Below are positions 1 to 7,943 of a stretch of DNA of 27,471 nt, one piece after another. The stretch is from a virus. The stretch lies in IMG/VR virus record IMGVR_UViG_3300028844_003329, positions 1 through 27,471 of that record. One strand, written 5' to 3'. The notes under the pieces are model-generated. The model ran no database searches and was not told where the DNA came from. It saw only the letters and a program-made list of their open reading frames with translations. The position numbers were made by a program, and so were the translations under genes. Position 1 is the first letter of the stretch; each line of letters opens with the position of its first letter.

Positions 1-363
1 TTTACGAACCCGTTTCAGTTTTTTGTTTTTCTTAATTTTCTTTGCATCTTTCTTTTTTCGTTCACGTCCTGCGGCTACTCTTTGTGCGGCTGATCTTTTT
101 TTACCAGCTACATTTTCGTCCATGTCTTCATCGTCATCGTCATCGTCATCGTCATCTGAATCAAACTCTTCGTCCATGTCTTCATCGTCATCGTCTTCAT
201 CATCGTCTTCTTCTTCTTTGGCTTCAAATACGTTAGACACAATTTCGTCTTTCAATTCAGAAATTTTTTCTACTATTTTTTCTTTCATAATAGAATCAAA
301 CTCTGAAGCAAGTTTTGCTGGTTTATCATTAGATGCATGTTGTAGTAAGGTTTCTATTCCCAT
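1..363 (-). CDS. gp67: gp67-like prohead core (scaffold) protein, C-terminus cut by window edge
   Basis: The frame is open from an ATG at 363 to base 1 with no stop, giving 121 visible codons; the 3' end is missing. A strong ribosome site (AAGGAG) precedes the ATG. The protein has a helical N-terminus of about 45 residues, a highly acidic Asp/Glu tract at about residues 50-82, and then a strongly basic Lys/Arg-rich segment. T4 gp67 is an 80 aa prohead core protein with a helical start and acidic tail, encoded just after the portal gene, so position and composition both fit. The added basic domain makes it longer than T4 gp67, and a fusion of 67- and 68-type core functions is possible. Recognition rests on composition and synteny rather than a conserved motif. 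The acidic tract is encoded by GAT/GAC repeats prone to slippage. Confidence 0.72.
   Translation of the reverse strand, partial: MGIETLLQHASNDKPAKLASEFDSIMKEKIVEKISELKDEIVSNVFEAKEEEDDDEDDDDEDMDEEFDSDDDDDDDDDEDMDENVAGKKRSAAQRVAAGRERKKKDAKKIKKNKKLKRVRK
115..195. repeat. 27-bp direct repeat within TCATCG microsatellite-like tract
   Basis: The 27 bases at 115-141 recur exactly at 169-195, within a run of TCATCG units (GAT/GAC codons on the coding strand). Each copy encodes the same acidic block of the gp67-like protein, so the acidic tail appears to have grown by slippage or tandem duplication. Confidence 0.85.
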
Positions 364-388
364 TAGTTTTAAATCTCCTTTTTGTTTA

Positions 389-1030
389 TTATAAGCCACT
401 GTATCCAGAAACTTTTCTTAGTTCGAGTATTATTGTGTATGAGTCGGTAGCGACCCATGTTCCATTTGTTGTAATATCTATATTTCCAGTTGCACCAGTT
501 AATCCAGCAGGAGATGTAATTGTGTTTCCCACTCCCTTTAGATTCCAGAATCCATTCCCGTTGAGAATAAGTGCATCTGCATTTGCAGTAGCATCCCACT
601 CAATCGAAACTGATTGAGTTGCCGGAGCATTGACAGAAAACCATATTTTATTAATTGCCAATTCAAACTGTTCAACATCCGTGATAGTCCAAGTTGCTCC
701 CCACGAAGTCCCTGATTCATCCCCAACAATTGCATCACCAGTTGTAAAGGGTATTGGTGGGTCTTGTGCTATGATGCTTAAAACCACTGTTTTTGTAGCA
801 TTATCTGAGGAAATCACTATTCCCCTAGCTCCAGATGCTGTTTGTGTTACTGTTTCTCCAATAGTATAGTCTCCAACAACTGATCCAGCATTGGTTTCAA
901 AATCTACTTTAGCCCCGCCTAATAAGGAAGCATCGACTCTTAATACAGAAGCTTCGTTTGTACCATCGTTGATTAGTTTTACAACGGCTCTATCTTGAGT
1001 ATCTATGATTGTGTGTGCTGAAGTTGCCAT
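389..1030 (-). CDS. Virion structural protein with inserted beta module (213 aa)
   Basis: This 213 aa protein starts at an ATG preceded by AGAGG. The N-terminus (residues 1-47) and the C-terminal half (from about 118, including EQFELAINKIWFSV and a final SYTIILELRK strand) resemble a small beta-sandwich structural protein that I recall from T4-like marine phages; this is memory, not a search. Between them, residues about 48-118 form a Gly/Thr-rich stretch with an SGARG motif like the SGATG modules of other virion proteins, and look like an insertion. The gene lies between the capsid-targeted small genes and the gp67-like gene, where T4 has nothing equivalent. A head or tail surface decoration is possible but unproven. 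No signal peptide or transmembrane segment is visible. Confidence 0.7.
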   Translation of the reverse strand: MATSAHTIIDTQDRAVVKLINDGTNEASVLRVDASLLGGAKVDFETNAGSVVGDYTIGETVTQTASGARGIVISSDNATKTVVLSIIAQDPPIPFTTGDAIVGDESGTSWGATWTITDVEQFELAINKIWFSVNAPATQSVSIEWDATANADALILNGNGFWNLKGVGNTITSPAGLTGATGNIDITTNGTWVATDSYTIILELRKVSGYSGL

Positions 1031-1038
1031 TTATTATT

Positions 1039-1224
1039 TTACCTCTTTACCGTTTTGGATTTTTTTAATAATGCTCGAACTTTGTCCAGTGATTTTTTAT
1101 TGATTTCCTTAGAAGAATTAGCATTCATGAGTTTTGTGATTTCGTCAAACTCCTTTGGATCGATTTCCACAACAGCATTTTGTGTGGCTTCTCGTATTTC
1201 GTTTAAAAATTTATCTAATTTCAT
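1039..1224 (-). CDS. Small putative capsid-targeted internal protein (61 aa)
   Basis: This 61 aa basic protein begins MKLDKFLNEIRE. The leader matches the pattern of T4 internal-protein capsid-targeting sequences (T4 IPIII starts MKTYQEFIAE), with L-N-E at residues 8-10 as the expected gp21 cleavage site. The mature part is a charged, mostly helical 50 residues ending KKSKTVKR. AAGGAAT precedes the ATG. It follows another leader-bearing gene by 9 bp and both sit directly after the portal gene. By analogy with T4 IPs it would be packed in the prohead, trimmed and possibly injected. The function of the mature part is unknown. Confidence 0.7.
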   Translation of the reverse strand: MKLDKFLNEIREATQNAVVEIDPKEFDEITKLMNANSSKEINKKSLDKVRALLKKSKTVKR

Positions 1225-1233
1225 TTATATTCC

Positions 1234-1485
1234 TTATTTTACTATTAAATTAACTTGGGCTGAATATTTAAAAAATGCTTTTTCAAAATCTCCGGTTGCT
1301 TTGTGTATTCTTCCAATATCTTTTACATCTGCATTATTAAAATCTTCAATATGCTGTTCGGTTAAAGCCCATACACTATCTATAGATTTTTCTATATCTA
1401 TTAACAATTCATCAATTTTTGATTTTGATTTTTTGAAATCAGTTCCACGCAACCTAATTTCATTTAAAAATTTATTTAATTTCAC
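1234..1485 (-). CDS. Small putative capsid-targeted internal protein, GTG start (83 aa)
   Basis: This 83 aa protein begins MKLNKFLNEIRL if the GTG at 1485 is the start. That start is chosen because it restores the same ten-residue leader as the neighbouring gene, including the L-N-E cleavage site. The gene overlaps the end of gp20 by 14 bp, suggesting coupled translation. The mature part is helical and charged, about 73 residues, with no recognised domain. Leader and position argue for an internal head protein packed with the prohead core; the specific role is unknown. Confidence 0.7.
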   Translation of the reverse strand: MKLNKFLNEIRLRGTDFKKSKSKIDELLIDIEKSIDSVWALTEQHIEDFNNADVKDIGRIHKATGDFEKAFFKYSAQVNLIVK

Positions 1486-3187
1486 TTTTCTTTTCTTCTG
1501 CTCCCTTTTTATTTTTAGTATCTGGTTCGGCTGGTGGTTCTGGTCCTGTTCCCGGTTCTATTGGTACTTCTGATTCTCCGGGTGGAACTCCCTCTTCCTC
1601 TTCTCCCGGTAAAGAACCGCCGGGAAATGCTTGATCTATTTCTGGTTCAAATTTTCGTAATTCATCATCTTTAGCCTCTTGTTCAATTTCAGATTTAATT
1701 ATGTCGATTTCCTCTTCTGTCTGCATCAGAATATTTTTCTGTATATATGCTTTAGAAAAGAATTTTCCAAGAAACGGATCAATTTCATTTAATAAACCAA
1801 GTCGTTCTCGAAGTAATTCTGCATCTTTTAATTCTGAAAAATGAGCATCAGAAACGAAGTCATAATGAATTTTTTCTTGATATCCATCCCATTCATCTTC
1901 ACGAATAATACCTTTAGTGATTAACTGAATTCGTAAAATATTATTGAACAATACAGAAAATCTTTTTCGTAATCTATTGATGAATTTTGAGAATTTTAAT
2001 TCATCTCTTGTGATTTCAGATGCTCTACCAAGATTGAAAGTATTTTCCGCTTCCATTCTGGTAACAGGAACATTAAGAGATTTGAATAATCGTCTTTTGA
2101 AGAAATTTAAATCTTCTAGTTCGCCAAGATTTTGTCCAGCAGGAAGGGTATCAACTTCTGTTCCTTTTCCACCTTCTCTACGGGCAAGGAAATAATCTTC
2201 CTGTGCTGATATTTGATTTTTCTTGTCGCTTAATTCACCAGTTGTTGAATTGTAAACAAACTTGTTTTTGTAGTTTGCCATTACTGACTGGATATACTCT
2301 TCCGCTTTTTTTGGTTGTAAAGAACCAACATCAATATAGAATACTCTTCGTTCCGGCGCACGAGATAATCTATATATAACTACTGAATCTTCCAGCATTC
2401 GAAGTTGATTCATTGGCTTGATTGCCTTGTGTAAGTAAGAAAGAACTATTTGTTGATTCTTGCTTATGAATCCAGAATGAACATAAGATATTGCATCTGT
2501 ATTTATTTGAATTGCGTTTGCAACGTTGCTTAAATCTGCCGAATTAACGCCACGAATATTATTTGAGAAAGTATTTTTTATTGGAACATACATAAAAAAT
2601 TCTTTTATTTCTTTGATTTTTTCTAGACCATTTGTATTTGGAATAGGTTCTTTTATAACTTCCTTTACTTTTTTAATATTGGTAGCATCAATGGGTCTTA
2701 CTTCAACAACACCATTTTTTGGATTTTTTTCGTCTACAATAATATGGTGATATAATCTTCCTTCTGTGTACCATTGTTTGAATATATCGTATGATTTGTC
2801 GGAAAATTTAAGTAGTTTTAAAACTTCGTCAAATTCCGTTCTTATTTTCTTTTTAAGTGGCTCTCCAATATCTATATCATCTAATTCAATAGATACGGCG
2901 GCTTTGTGTTCTTCACATACAATCGCTTCATCTACTATGTCATCAATAGCACTATCGACTTCCGGCTCTAATGCCAATGCTCGATATTGTTTGATTAATT
3001 CAAATTCTGTTTTTGCATTAGTTCCAAATTGTATGGATGATTGTTGAAATCCTGATTGGTTTCCAACCTCTACTACTAACGCACCATCATCTTGTTCTGG
3101 ATTAACAACACTAGTCGGTATTTTTTCTTTTTTCTTTTTTGGTATTTTGATACCAAATAAATCTACTATAGATTCTGTTAAGCTCAT
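1472..3187 (-). CDS. gp20: Portal vertex protein
   Basis: This 571 aa protein is the gp20-type portal of T4-like phages (T4 gp20 is 524 aa). The portal forms the dodecameric ring at one capsid vertex that nucleates prohead assembly, docks the terminase and passes DNA. Recognisable stretches include YRALALEPEVDSAIDDIVDEAI (split here as two adjacent conserved segments around residues 68-90), the WYTEGRLYHHIIV region, RMLEDSVVIYRLSRAPERR in the centre, and the VTRMEAENTFNLGRASEITRDE region. The last 60 residues are a low-complexity Pro/Glu/Lys tail that probably accounts for the extra length. The gene follows gp19 as in T4. Its ATG is preceded only by a weak AAAGG 12 bp upstream, next to a hairpin and a TATAAATA element. 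Confidence 0.97.
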   Translation of the reverse strand: MSLTESIVDLFGIKIPKKKKEKIPTSVVNPEQDDGALVVEVGNQSGFQQSSIQFGTNAKTEFELIKQYRALALEPEVDSAIDDIVDEAIVCEEHKAAVSIELDDIDIGEPLKKKIRTEFDEVLKLLKFSDKSYDIFKQWYTEGRLYHHIIVDEKNPKNGVVEVRPIDATNIKKVKEVIKEPIPNTNGLEKIKEIKEFFMYVPIKNTFSNNIRGVNSADLSNVANAIQINTDAISYVHSGFISKNQQIVLSYLHKAIKPMNQLRMLEDSVVIYRLSRAPERRVFYIDVGSLQPKKAEEYIQSVMANYKNKFVYNSTTGELSDKKNQISAQEDYFLARREGGKGTEVDTLPAGQNLGELEDLNFFKRRLFKSLNVPVTRMEAENTFNLGRASEITRDELKFSKFINRLRKRFSVLFNNILRIQLITKGIIREDEWDGYQEKIHYDFVSDAHFSELKDAELLRERLGLLNEIDPFLGKFFSKAYIQKNILMQTEEEIDIIKSEIEQEAKDDELRKFEPEIDQAFPGGSLPGEEEEGVPPGESEVPIEPGTGPEPPAEPDTKNKKGAEEKKSEIK

Positions 3188-3189
3188 TA

Positions 3190-3197
3190 TATTTATA
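3190..3197 (-). promoter_or_regulatory. TATAAATA late-promoter-like element at gp20
   Basis: The minus strand reads TATAAATA, identical to the T4 late promoter consensus, ending 2 bp before the gp20 ATG. Initiation about 6-7 bp downstream would leave almost no leader, so it may be chance in AT-rich DNA or may produce a leaderless or internal transcript. Confidence 0.3.
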
Positions 3198-3206
3198 TGC
3201 CTTTAT

Positions 3207-3238
3207 TGGGAATTGCCCTACGAATAGAACAATTCCCA
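3207..3238. terminator. Hairpin between gp19 and gp20
   Basis: A perfect 9-bp inverted repeat (TGGGAATTG at 3207-3215 and CAATTCCCA at 3230-3238) encloses a 14-nt loop in the 59-bp gp19-gp20 gap. On the plus strand it is followed by five T residues, so it could stop antisense transcription. On the minus (coding) strand no T-run follows, so there it would act as an RNA stability or processing hairpin or a weak attenuator rather than an intrinsic terminator. Confidence 0.55.
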
Positions 3239-3246
3239 TTTTTAGG

Positions 3247-3792
3247 TTACAGTTGTGGAGTTGTGTTTCCTGCGCTTCCTATCGTTTCCCAATAATTGTA
3301 TTGAAGGGTAACTTGGAATTCCTGAAGTTGATCATTTGTGTCAAACGCCAATTCAATTGGTGATAGTTCTGATGGGTATACATCTCGAATTACATATTCT
3401 TGCAATGCAGTACCATCTCTATCCCATTGAATAACATTTGCTGTTCCATATATAGCTTGAGGATTCGCATCCGATGTAGCATTTGTGGCATGGCTATTTA
3501 TTTCGTTCATCCATGATTCAAATGCACCTCTGATTGTAAAATCTACATCATTCAGAACAGTAATATTCCATTCAGTAAATGTTCTATCACCGGGAATTTT
3601 AATTTGTCGTCCCATGAAAGGAACGTCAATATTTCCTAGTGTAGAAGCAGGAATTTGTGATGCTTTGATTAACAAACTGTCGTTGAATTGAAATTGAGTT
3701 GTAGCTATTCCCTGTGGAAATGTAAAAGACACTTCGAATAGATTGGGTCTAACACCACCTCGTAATCGACTCTTGAAACTATTTATATCCAT
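3247..3792 (-). CDS. gp19: Tail tube protein
   Basis: This 181 aa protein is the T4 gp19-type tail tube subunit (T4: 163 aa), which polymerises as stacked hexamers inside the sheath and carries DNA to the cell. Shared features are the N-terminal RPNLFEVSF, the central GRQIKIPGDRTFTEWNITVLND block and the C-terminal FQVTLQYNYWE. A short extension follows YWE. It lies between sheath and portal as in T4. GGGAG is present but 13 bp from the ATG, a little far. The start is supported by family length and the MDINSFKSRLRGG N-terminus. Confidence 0.96.
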   Translation of the reverse strand: MDINSFKSRLRGGVRPNLFEVSFTFPQGIATTQFQFNDSLLIKASQIPASTLGNIDVPFMGRQIKIPGDRTFTEWNITVLNDVDFTIRGAFESWMNEINSHATNATSDANPQAIYGTANVIQWDRDGTALQEYVIRDVYPSELSPIELAFDTNDQLQEFQVTLQYNYWETIGSAGNTTPQL

Positions 3793-3820
3793 CGTTTTTA
3801 ATATTCTCCCTTTGTATTAT

Positions 3821-5767
3821 TTATGATCCAATCTCATCGAAACTTACGTCTGTAGCAGTAGCAATAAAATTTAATTGAATAAAGTTAATAGATCGGGCTG
3901 GTTTGATGAATATATCTCCAACAAATTGATTGGTATCGACTATAGCCCCCGGATTGTTTGTTGTGTCTGAAATTACTTTGAAGTCCGTAATACCTTGTCG
4001 GCCTTGAACAGTTCTTAGGAATGGTTCGACAAGATTTTTAAACGCACGTCTTGTAAATTCGTTGTTTAATTCAAACAACTGAAATTTAGCTGATGTAGCA
4101 ATCGTCTTTTCTAAAACAATAAACAATCGTCTAACATTAATTCTATCGAAAGCAGATGGTTTCAGAAGCATTGTTTTGTCTCCAAATAATATAATTCCTT
4201 GACCTTTGAAATTTACAATTGGATTCATAGATGCTTTGTATAATTCATCTCTATCCGCTTTTGATTGTGACCAAGCAAGTTTGATAGCATTTTTGATATT
4301 ACCTCTGTTGAATCCGGCAGGTGAAAACCAAGGATCGTCTGTTTGATCTGTTCTTGCCATTAGTCCAGCAGTATCTCCATTAAGTGGAACCCATCTAGGT
4401 ACATCGTTATAACGATCTAACATATATTTCCAGTTTGTATCTGCGAAAGCATATGAAGATGCTCCAAGAGTCGTACCATCTGCTAAAATAGATGTTTGTT
4501 CTCCACCAGAATTATTTACCGCCGATGCTAATGCAGGAGACACACAAGCCACACAATCTTTTCGTACTTCGGCTACGTTGTCTATGATCCATCTCCCTAC
4601 TGTTGGGCTACTACCACCTTGAAGTATTAATGTAACATCTACTTCTTCAGCATTTGCAAATAATGAATACCCAGTTTGTCGAACTCCATTTGTAAGTCCA
4701 GTTGACCCGTTATCATCTACACCACCTGTTAATGATCCACCTTGTCCAAGGTCTTCAAGAACACCTGTTAATACACCAGAAGTACCACCACTTGTTGTAA
4801 TGACTGATACAGACGGAGCCGCACTATATCCAGTACCTTTTGTATCTAGACGAACACCCGTGATTTCGCCACTACCACCAACGGAAGTAATTGTTCCTGT
4901 TCCTTGTGTAGTTGGAGTACCATCAGACCAAGTAAATGTCTCGTTTACAGCATAGCCAGTACCGGGAGTTGTAATTGTAATAGATGTTAATGCATCTCCA
5001 TCTCCCACAATGGAAGTTGCTCCAAAATCGGCAGTTGAATTTCCACCAGCAAACGGAGTTGTACCTATTGTTCCAACAGCACCAATCCAAACATATTTAG
5101 ATTCGTTTTTCAGAACGTTTACGATATAATTTGTTGAACCGTCTGTTTTCTTTGCATCCGAAGCTTTAGACACAAATGGGAATCGTTCTAAAACGCTTCC
5201 TGCATTTCCTGTCCATTGTCCATCTTCATCAACTACTACTACATGTACTTCGTCTAATGAACCACCTCTTTGTAAAACATAATCAGAAGTTCCGGGCGTA
5301 CCGTCAAACTCTGCTTTGTATTTCCAGTTCGGAAATATGACAGAATCTGCTACATGTACTTTTAGGCTATTTCCAAGAACGCCGGGATATTTACCAACAA
5401 ATGCTTCGTCTGTAAAAGTAAACCCATCAAAATCTGTTTCATTTTCTATCAATGGAGCAGTTGTAGGAACAGTTCCATCAGCTTCTACGGATGAATTTTT
5501 TGCTAACACCCCAACTTTTCTAACAACTAATAAATTATTTGCGTATGCCAAGAAACTTGCGGCACACATCCAATCTGTTGCAACGTCATCATTTGGTGTC
5601 CAGAATTTTTCTACAAGATCATTTTCTGAAACAACAAGTGTTCGCTCGCTTGACGGACCCCATTGTGCCGCAATAACACAACCACCAATCGTAGTCGAAA
5701 CTGCGGCTGGCACTAATGTTTGGTCGTCTTCTCTGAAATTTACTACTGGTGAAACGCTGAAAGCCAT
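3821..5767 (-). CDS. gp18: Tail sheath protein with inserted Gly-rich module
   Basis: This 648 aa protein is the contractile sheath (T4 gp18: 659 aa). The N-terminus (SPVVNFREDDQT) and C-terminal third (AGFNRGNIKNAIKLAW, FGDKTML, INVRRLFIVLEKTI, FELNNEFTRRAFKNLVEPFLR, DIFIKPARSINFIQLNF) are characteristic of T4-like sheaths; the C-terminal part drives subunit interlocking. Residues about 236-352 differ: they are Gly/Thr/Ser-rich and contain two GTGY repeats (about 269 and 311) followed by GG-x-S-G turns, like the repeats in the 193 aa protein at 23081-23662. They sit where sheath homologues normally have a short loop before GYSLFANAEEVDV. A strong AAAGGAGA site and a late-promoter element precede the gene. 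Confidence 0.96.
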   Translation of the reverse strand: MAFSVSPVVNFREDDQTLVPAAVSTTIGGCVIAAQWGPSSERTLVVSENDLVEKFWTPNDDVATDWMCAASFLAYANNLLVVRKVGVLAKNSSVEADGTVPTTAPLIENETDFDGFTFTDEAFVGKYPGVLGNSLKVHVADSVIFPNWKYKAEFDGTPGTSDYVLQRGGSLDEVHVVVVDEDGQWTGNAGSVLERFPFVSKASDAKKTDGSTNYIVNVLKNESKYVWIGAVGTIGTTPFAGGNSTADFGATSIVGDGDALTSITITTPGTGYAVNETFTWSDGTPTTQGTGTITSVGGSGEITGVRLDTKGTGYSAAPSVSVITTSGGTSGVLTGVLEDLGQGGSLTGGVDDNGSTGLTNGVRQTGYSLFANAEEVDVTLILQGGSSPTVGRWIIDNVAEVRKDCVACVSPALASAVNNSGGEQTSILADGTTLGASSYAFADTNWKYMLDRYNDVPRWVPLNGDTAGLMARTDQTDDPWFSPAGFNRGNIKNAIKLAWSQSKADRDELYKASMNPIVNFKGQGIILFGDKTMLLKPSAFDRINVRRLFIVLEKTIATSAKFQLFELNNEFTRRAFKNLVEPFLRTVQGRQGITDFKVISDTTNNPGAIVDTNQFVGDIFIKPARSINFIQLNFIATATDVSFDEIGS

Positions 5768-5836
5768 TTCTATTTCTCCTTTAATTACCTATTTGTGTTA
5801 CTTTAGATTCCTTGTCTATTTTTATATTCTATGTAA

Positions 5837-5844
5837 TATTTATA
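5837..5844 (-). promoter_or_regulatory. T4-type late promoter for gp18
   Basis: The minus strand reads TATAAATA, the T4 late promoter -10 consensus read by gp55-type sigma. It lies in the 95-bp gap between gp17 and gp18, about 70 bp upstream of the gp18 ATG. Expected initiation near 5830 would give a leader of about 60 nt carrying the AAAGGAGA ribosome site. Spacing and location make this the best promoter candidate in the window. The site overlaps a plus-strand TATAAATA at 5843-5850 because the surrounding sequence is palindromic. Confidence 0.6.
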
Positions 5845-5862
5845 TAAATATTTTCCTTAAAC

Positions 5863-7491
5863 TTACCAATTCTTAGTCTCTAACTGTGTTCCAATTATTT
5901 TATTAACATCCAGTGGTTCTTGTGGAAAATAAATAGGCATAATATCTGCCATTAACATTTCTTCATGTTCTTCCATCATTCTTGTTGTTATATTATGGTT
6001 AACACCTTCTTTGAAATATTGTTGGTTCACAAGCCATCCAAAATGTACTAGACACATAGCAAGATCGTCTGTTCTACCAATTTCAGCTTCAAATGTTTTT
6101 CCATTGACAATGAATGATGATAATTCTGATATAATATCGAAATCAGGTACTATTAGTTTGTCGTCTTCAATAAGAGTTTTAAGTGTTGCACATCCTATCT
6201 GTTTTGATTGTAAAGAAGTCTTGATACCCCGATGAACCGATTTAGAGAATCCACCAGATACCTCCGTCATTTTTTTATTTTTGGCAACAGTCATTAACAT
6301 ATTTTCATATTCAAGATCGTGATATAAAATATCTGATATTTGACCACCAACTGAATTTATTTCTACCAGAACACTTGCCATATTATATTGTTTTGCAACC
6401 TGTTCTATTATAGATGGAAATAATATTGGTGATATTTTGTTGTTTTTAAATTTTGCTACTAATTGATATGGATATTCAGTTATATCAATAACAGTAAATG
6501 CCGATGCATCAAGACCAAGACCTTCTGATACATCAACACACATATTATATAATCGGTCTTTTTCTGGTAATTTATATATATGTACTCCATTCTCTGTTTT
6601 TTTGATAGGATCGTCATACACCATCGATCTCAATTTTCTACCAGATATTAATGTATTTGTAGAACCAACAAAATGACATTCATGTTCTTCGTCAAACTGT
6701 TCTTGTGATGTATTTTTTATTGTTTCTTCTTTCCACTTAACATCTCTACCGGGAACTTGGCTCCAGTGAATTTCAAATGGAACGAAAGAATTTTTCTTTT
6801 TTTCGGCATCAGTCCATAACTTATAAAATAAATTCATACCATGTGGAGTTGATACGATAATTAATTTGGAAGTGAGACCAGAAGAAATAGTCGGGTATGT
6901 TGATTTAAAAAATTCTTCGGCTATGTTGTCTGGTACAAATGCAAATTCATCAAGGAACGCCATAGCAAATGCTCGACCACGAACAGCACTAGATGATGTG
7001 GATGCGGCAAGAACTGTACAACCATTTTCTAATTCTATCGACCCTTTATTCCACGTAACAACACCCTGTTGTAGCCACATAGGTAATTGTTCGTAAGCAA
7101 ATTTTAATCGTCCTAGAAGTTCTCTGGCGGTTTCTGCTTTGTGGGCTAGAATTCCAATATCTTTCATTCGATTGAATAGAATATAATGCAACATGTAACC
7201 ACCAACAATGGTCACACTTTTACCAACTTGTCTGGGACATTTAGTAATACAGAATCTGTTATTCTTGTACACGTCTATCATATCTTTCTGATAGTCATGT
7301 AATATGAAATCCATATCTCCACCATCAATATTTTTGATCTTTACATAATTTTCAATGAAATACACTTCGTCCTGAGCGCATTTAATATATTCTTGTACTT
7401 GATGGGGAGTGAATTGTATCTGTTGTCCAACCGCTTTGATCTTTGGGTTAGATAGATAGTTCTTTATTTTATTTTGTTGTTGTGTCGTCAT
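5863..7491 (-). CDS. gp17: Terminase large subunit (packaging ATPase-nuclease)
   Basis: This 542 aa protein is the T4 gp17-type terminase (T4: 610 aa), which cuts concatemeric DNA and pumps it through the portal. The N-terminal ATPase shows Walker A around PRQVGKS (86-92) and Walker B AFLDEF with D181/E182. A coupling-type STPHG motif lies at about 214-218. The C-terminal RNase H-like nuclease shows the expected acidic triad: D320 in MCVDVSEG, E377 in VLVEINS, and D475/D476 in RTDDLA, corresponding to T4 D401, E458 and D542. Both active sites look intact. The ATG overlaps the end of gp16 by 23 bp, suggesting coupled translation of the two packaging subunits. Confidence 0.98.
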   Translation of the reverse strand: MTTQQQNKIKNYLSNPKIKAVGQQIQFTPHQVQEYIKCAQDEVYFIENYVKIKNIDGGDMDFILHDYQKDMIDVYKNNRFCITKCPRQVGKSVTIVGGYMLHYILFNRMKDIGILAHKAETARELLGRLKFAYEQLPMWLQQGVVTWNKGSIELENGCTVLAASTSSSAVRGRAFAMAFLDEFAFVPDNIAEEFFKSTYPTISSGLTSKLIIVSTPHGMNLFYKLWTDAEKKKNSFVPFEIHWSQVPGRDVKWKEETIKNTSQEQFDEEHECHFVGSTNTLISGRKLRSMVYDDPIKKTENGVHIYKLPEKDRLYNMCVDVSEGLGLDASAFTVIDITEYPYQLVAKFKNNKISPILFPSIIEQVAKQYNMASVLVEINSVGGQISDILYHDLEYENMLMTVAKNKKMTEVSGGFSKSVHRGIKTSLQSKQIGCATLKTLIEDDKLIVPDFDIISELSSFIVNGKTFEAEIGRTDDLAMCLVHFGWLVNQQYFKEGVNHNITTRMMEEHEEMLMADIMPIYFPQEPLDVNKIIGTQLETKNW

Positions 7492-7930
7492 TGTTAGGTT
7501 GTGATTTTGCTATCAATTTTTGTAAATCGTCTGTTGATCCTACATAAATTGAATTGTTTGTGATGTTTTTTCCTTTTCCACCACCAGCAAGTTCATCAAT
7601 CTCCTTTATAGTTTTTTGTAGTGTCAGAAGTTCTTTTGTAACTTCCGAAGTCGTTTTTATAAGTTTCCCAATTACTTCGTATGTAGAAGCCTCTTGTGAG
7701 TCAGATGCAACGAACAGTAGTTCATCAATAGCATCTTGTCCTTTTTGTATAAGGTCGTAATATTTTTTTCTAGAGTAATCATAATCATCTTGAACATCTG
7801 TTTCTGTTTTTTTAACAACTGATGTTGTTGGAAGAGGTTTTACATCGACCCCTTCAAGTGCTGATATTTCAGGGTATTTTTGGTGTGCCTTGTCTAAGGT
7901 ATCTTCTAAGTCTTGTTGTGCATCAGTCAT
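7469..7930 (-). CDS. gp16: Terminase small subunit
   Basis: This 153 aa protein corresponds to T4 gp16 (164 aa), which oligomerises, binds the packaging start and regulates gp17. The diagnostic block is central: YYDLIQKGQDAIDELL followed by EASTYEVIGKLIKTTSEVTKELL (about residues 57-100), a helical coiled-coil core. A flexible acidic N-terminus and a Gly-rich linker (AGGGKGKN) before the C-terminal tail also fit. It is immediately upstream of and overlaps gp17. A TATAAATA overlaps its ATG, probably by chance. Confidence 0.93.
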   Translation of the reverse strand: MTDAQQDLEDTLDKAHQKYPEISALEGVDVKPLPTTSVVKKTETDVQDDYDYSRKKYYDLIQKGQDAIDELLFVASDSQEASTYEVIGKLIKTTSEVTKELLTLQKTIKEIDELAGGGKGKNITNNSIYVGSTDDLQKLIAKSQPNNDDTTTK

Positions 7931-7943
7931 ATTTATACATCCT

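Noticed and set aside
115-195. Possible CRISPR-like short repeats
   Set aside because: The repeats are contiguous codon repeats for Asp/Glu within a gene, without unique spacers.
23-394. Plus-strand open frame rich in serine opposite the acidic tract
   Set aside because: It is the antisense of GAT/GAC repeats of the gp67-like gene, with no ribosome site; all recognisable genes are on the minus strand.
5316-5876. Long plus-strand open frame (186 codons) opposite the sheath start
   Set aside because: It overlaps the conserved N-terminus of gp18 and the promoter region on the other strand, has no recognisable protein features and no ribosome site.
7930-7937. TATAAATA on the minus strand at the gp16 start
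   Set aside because: Its last A is the A of the gp16 ATG, so transcription would start inside the gene. Further exact matches occur inside coding sequence (near 3783, 8393 and 19313), showing that the motif arises by chance in this AT-rich DNA.
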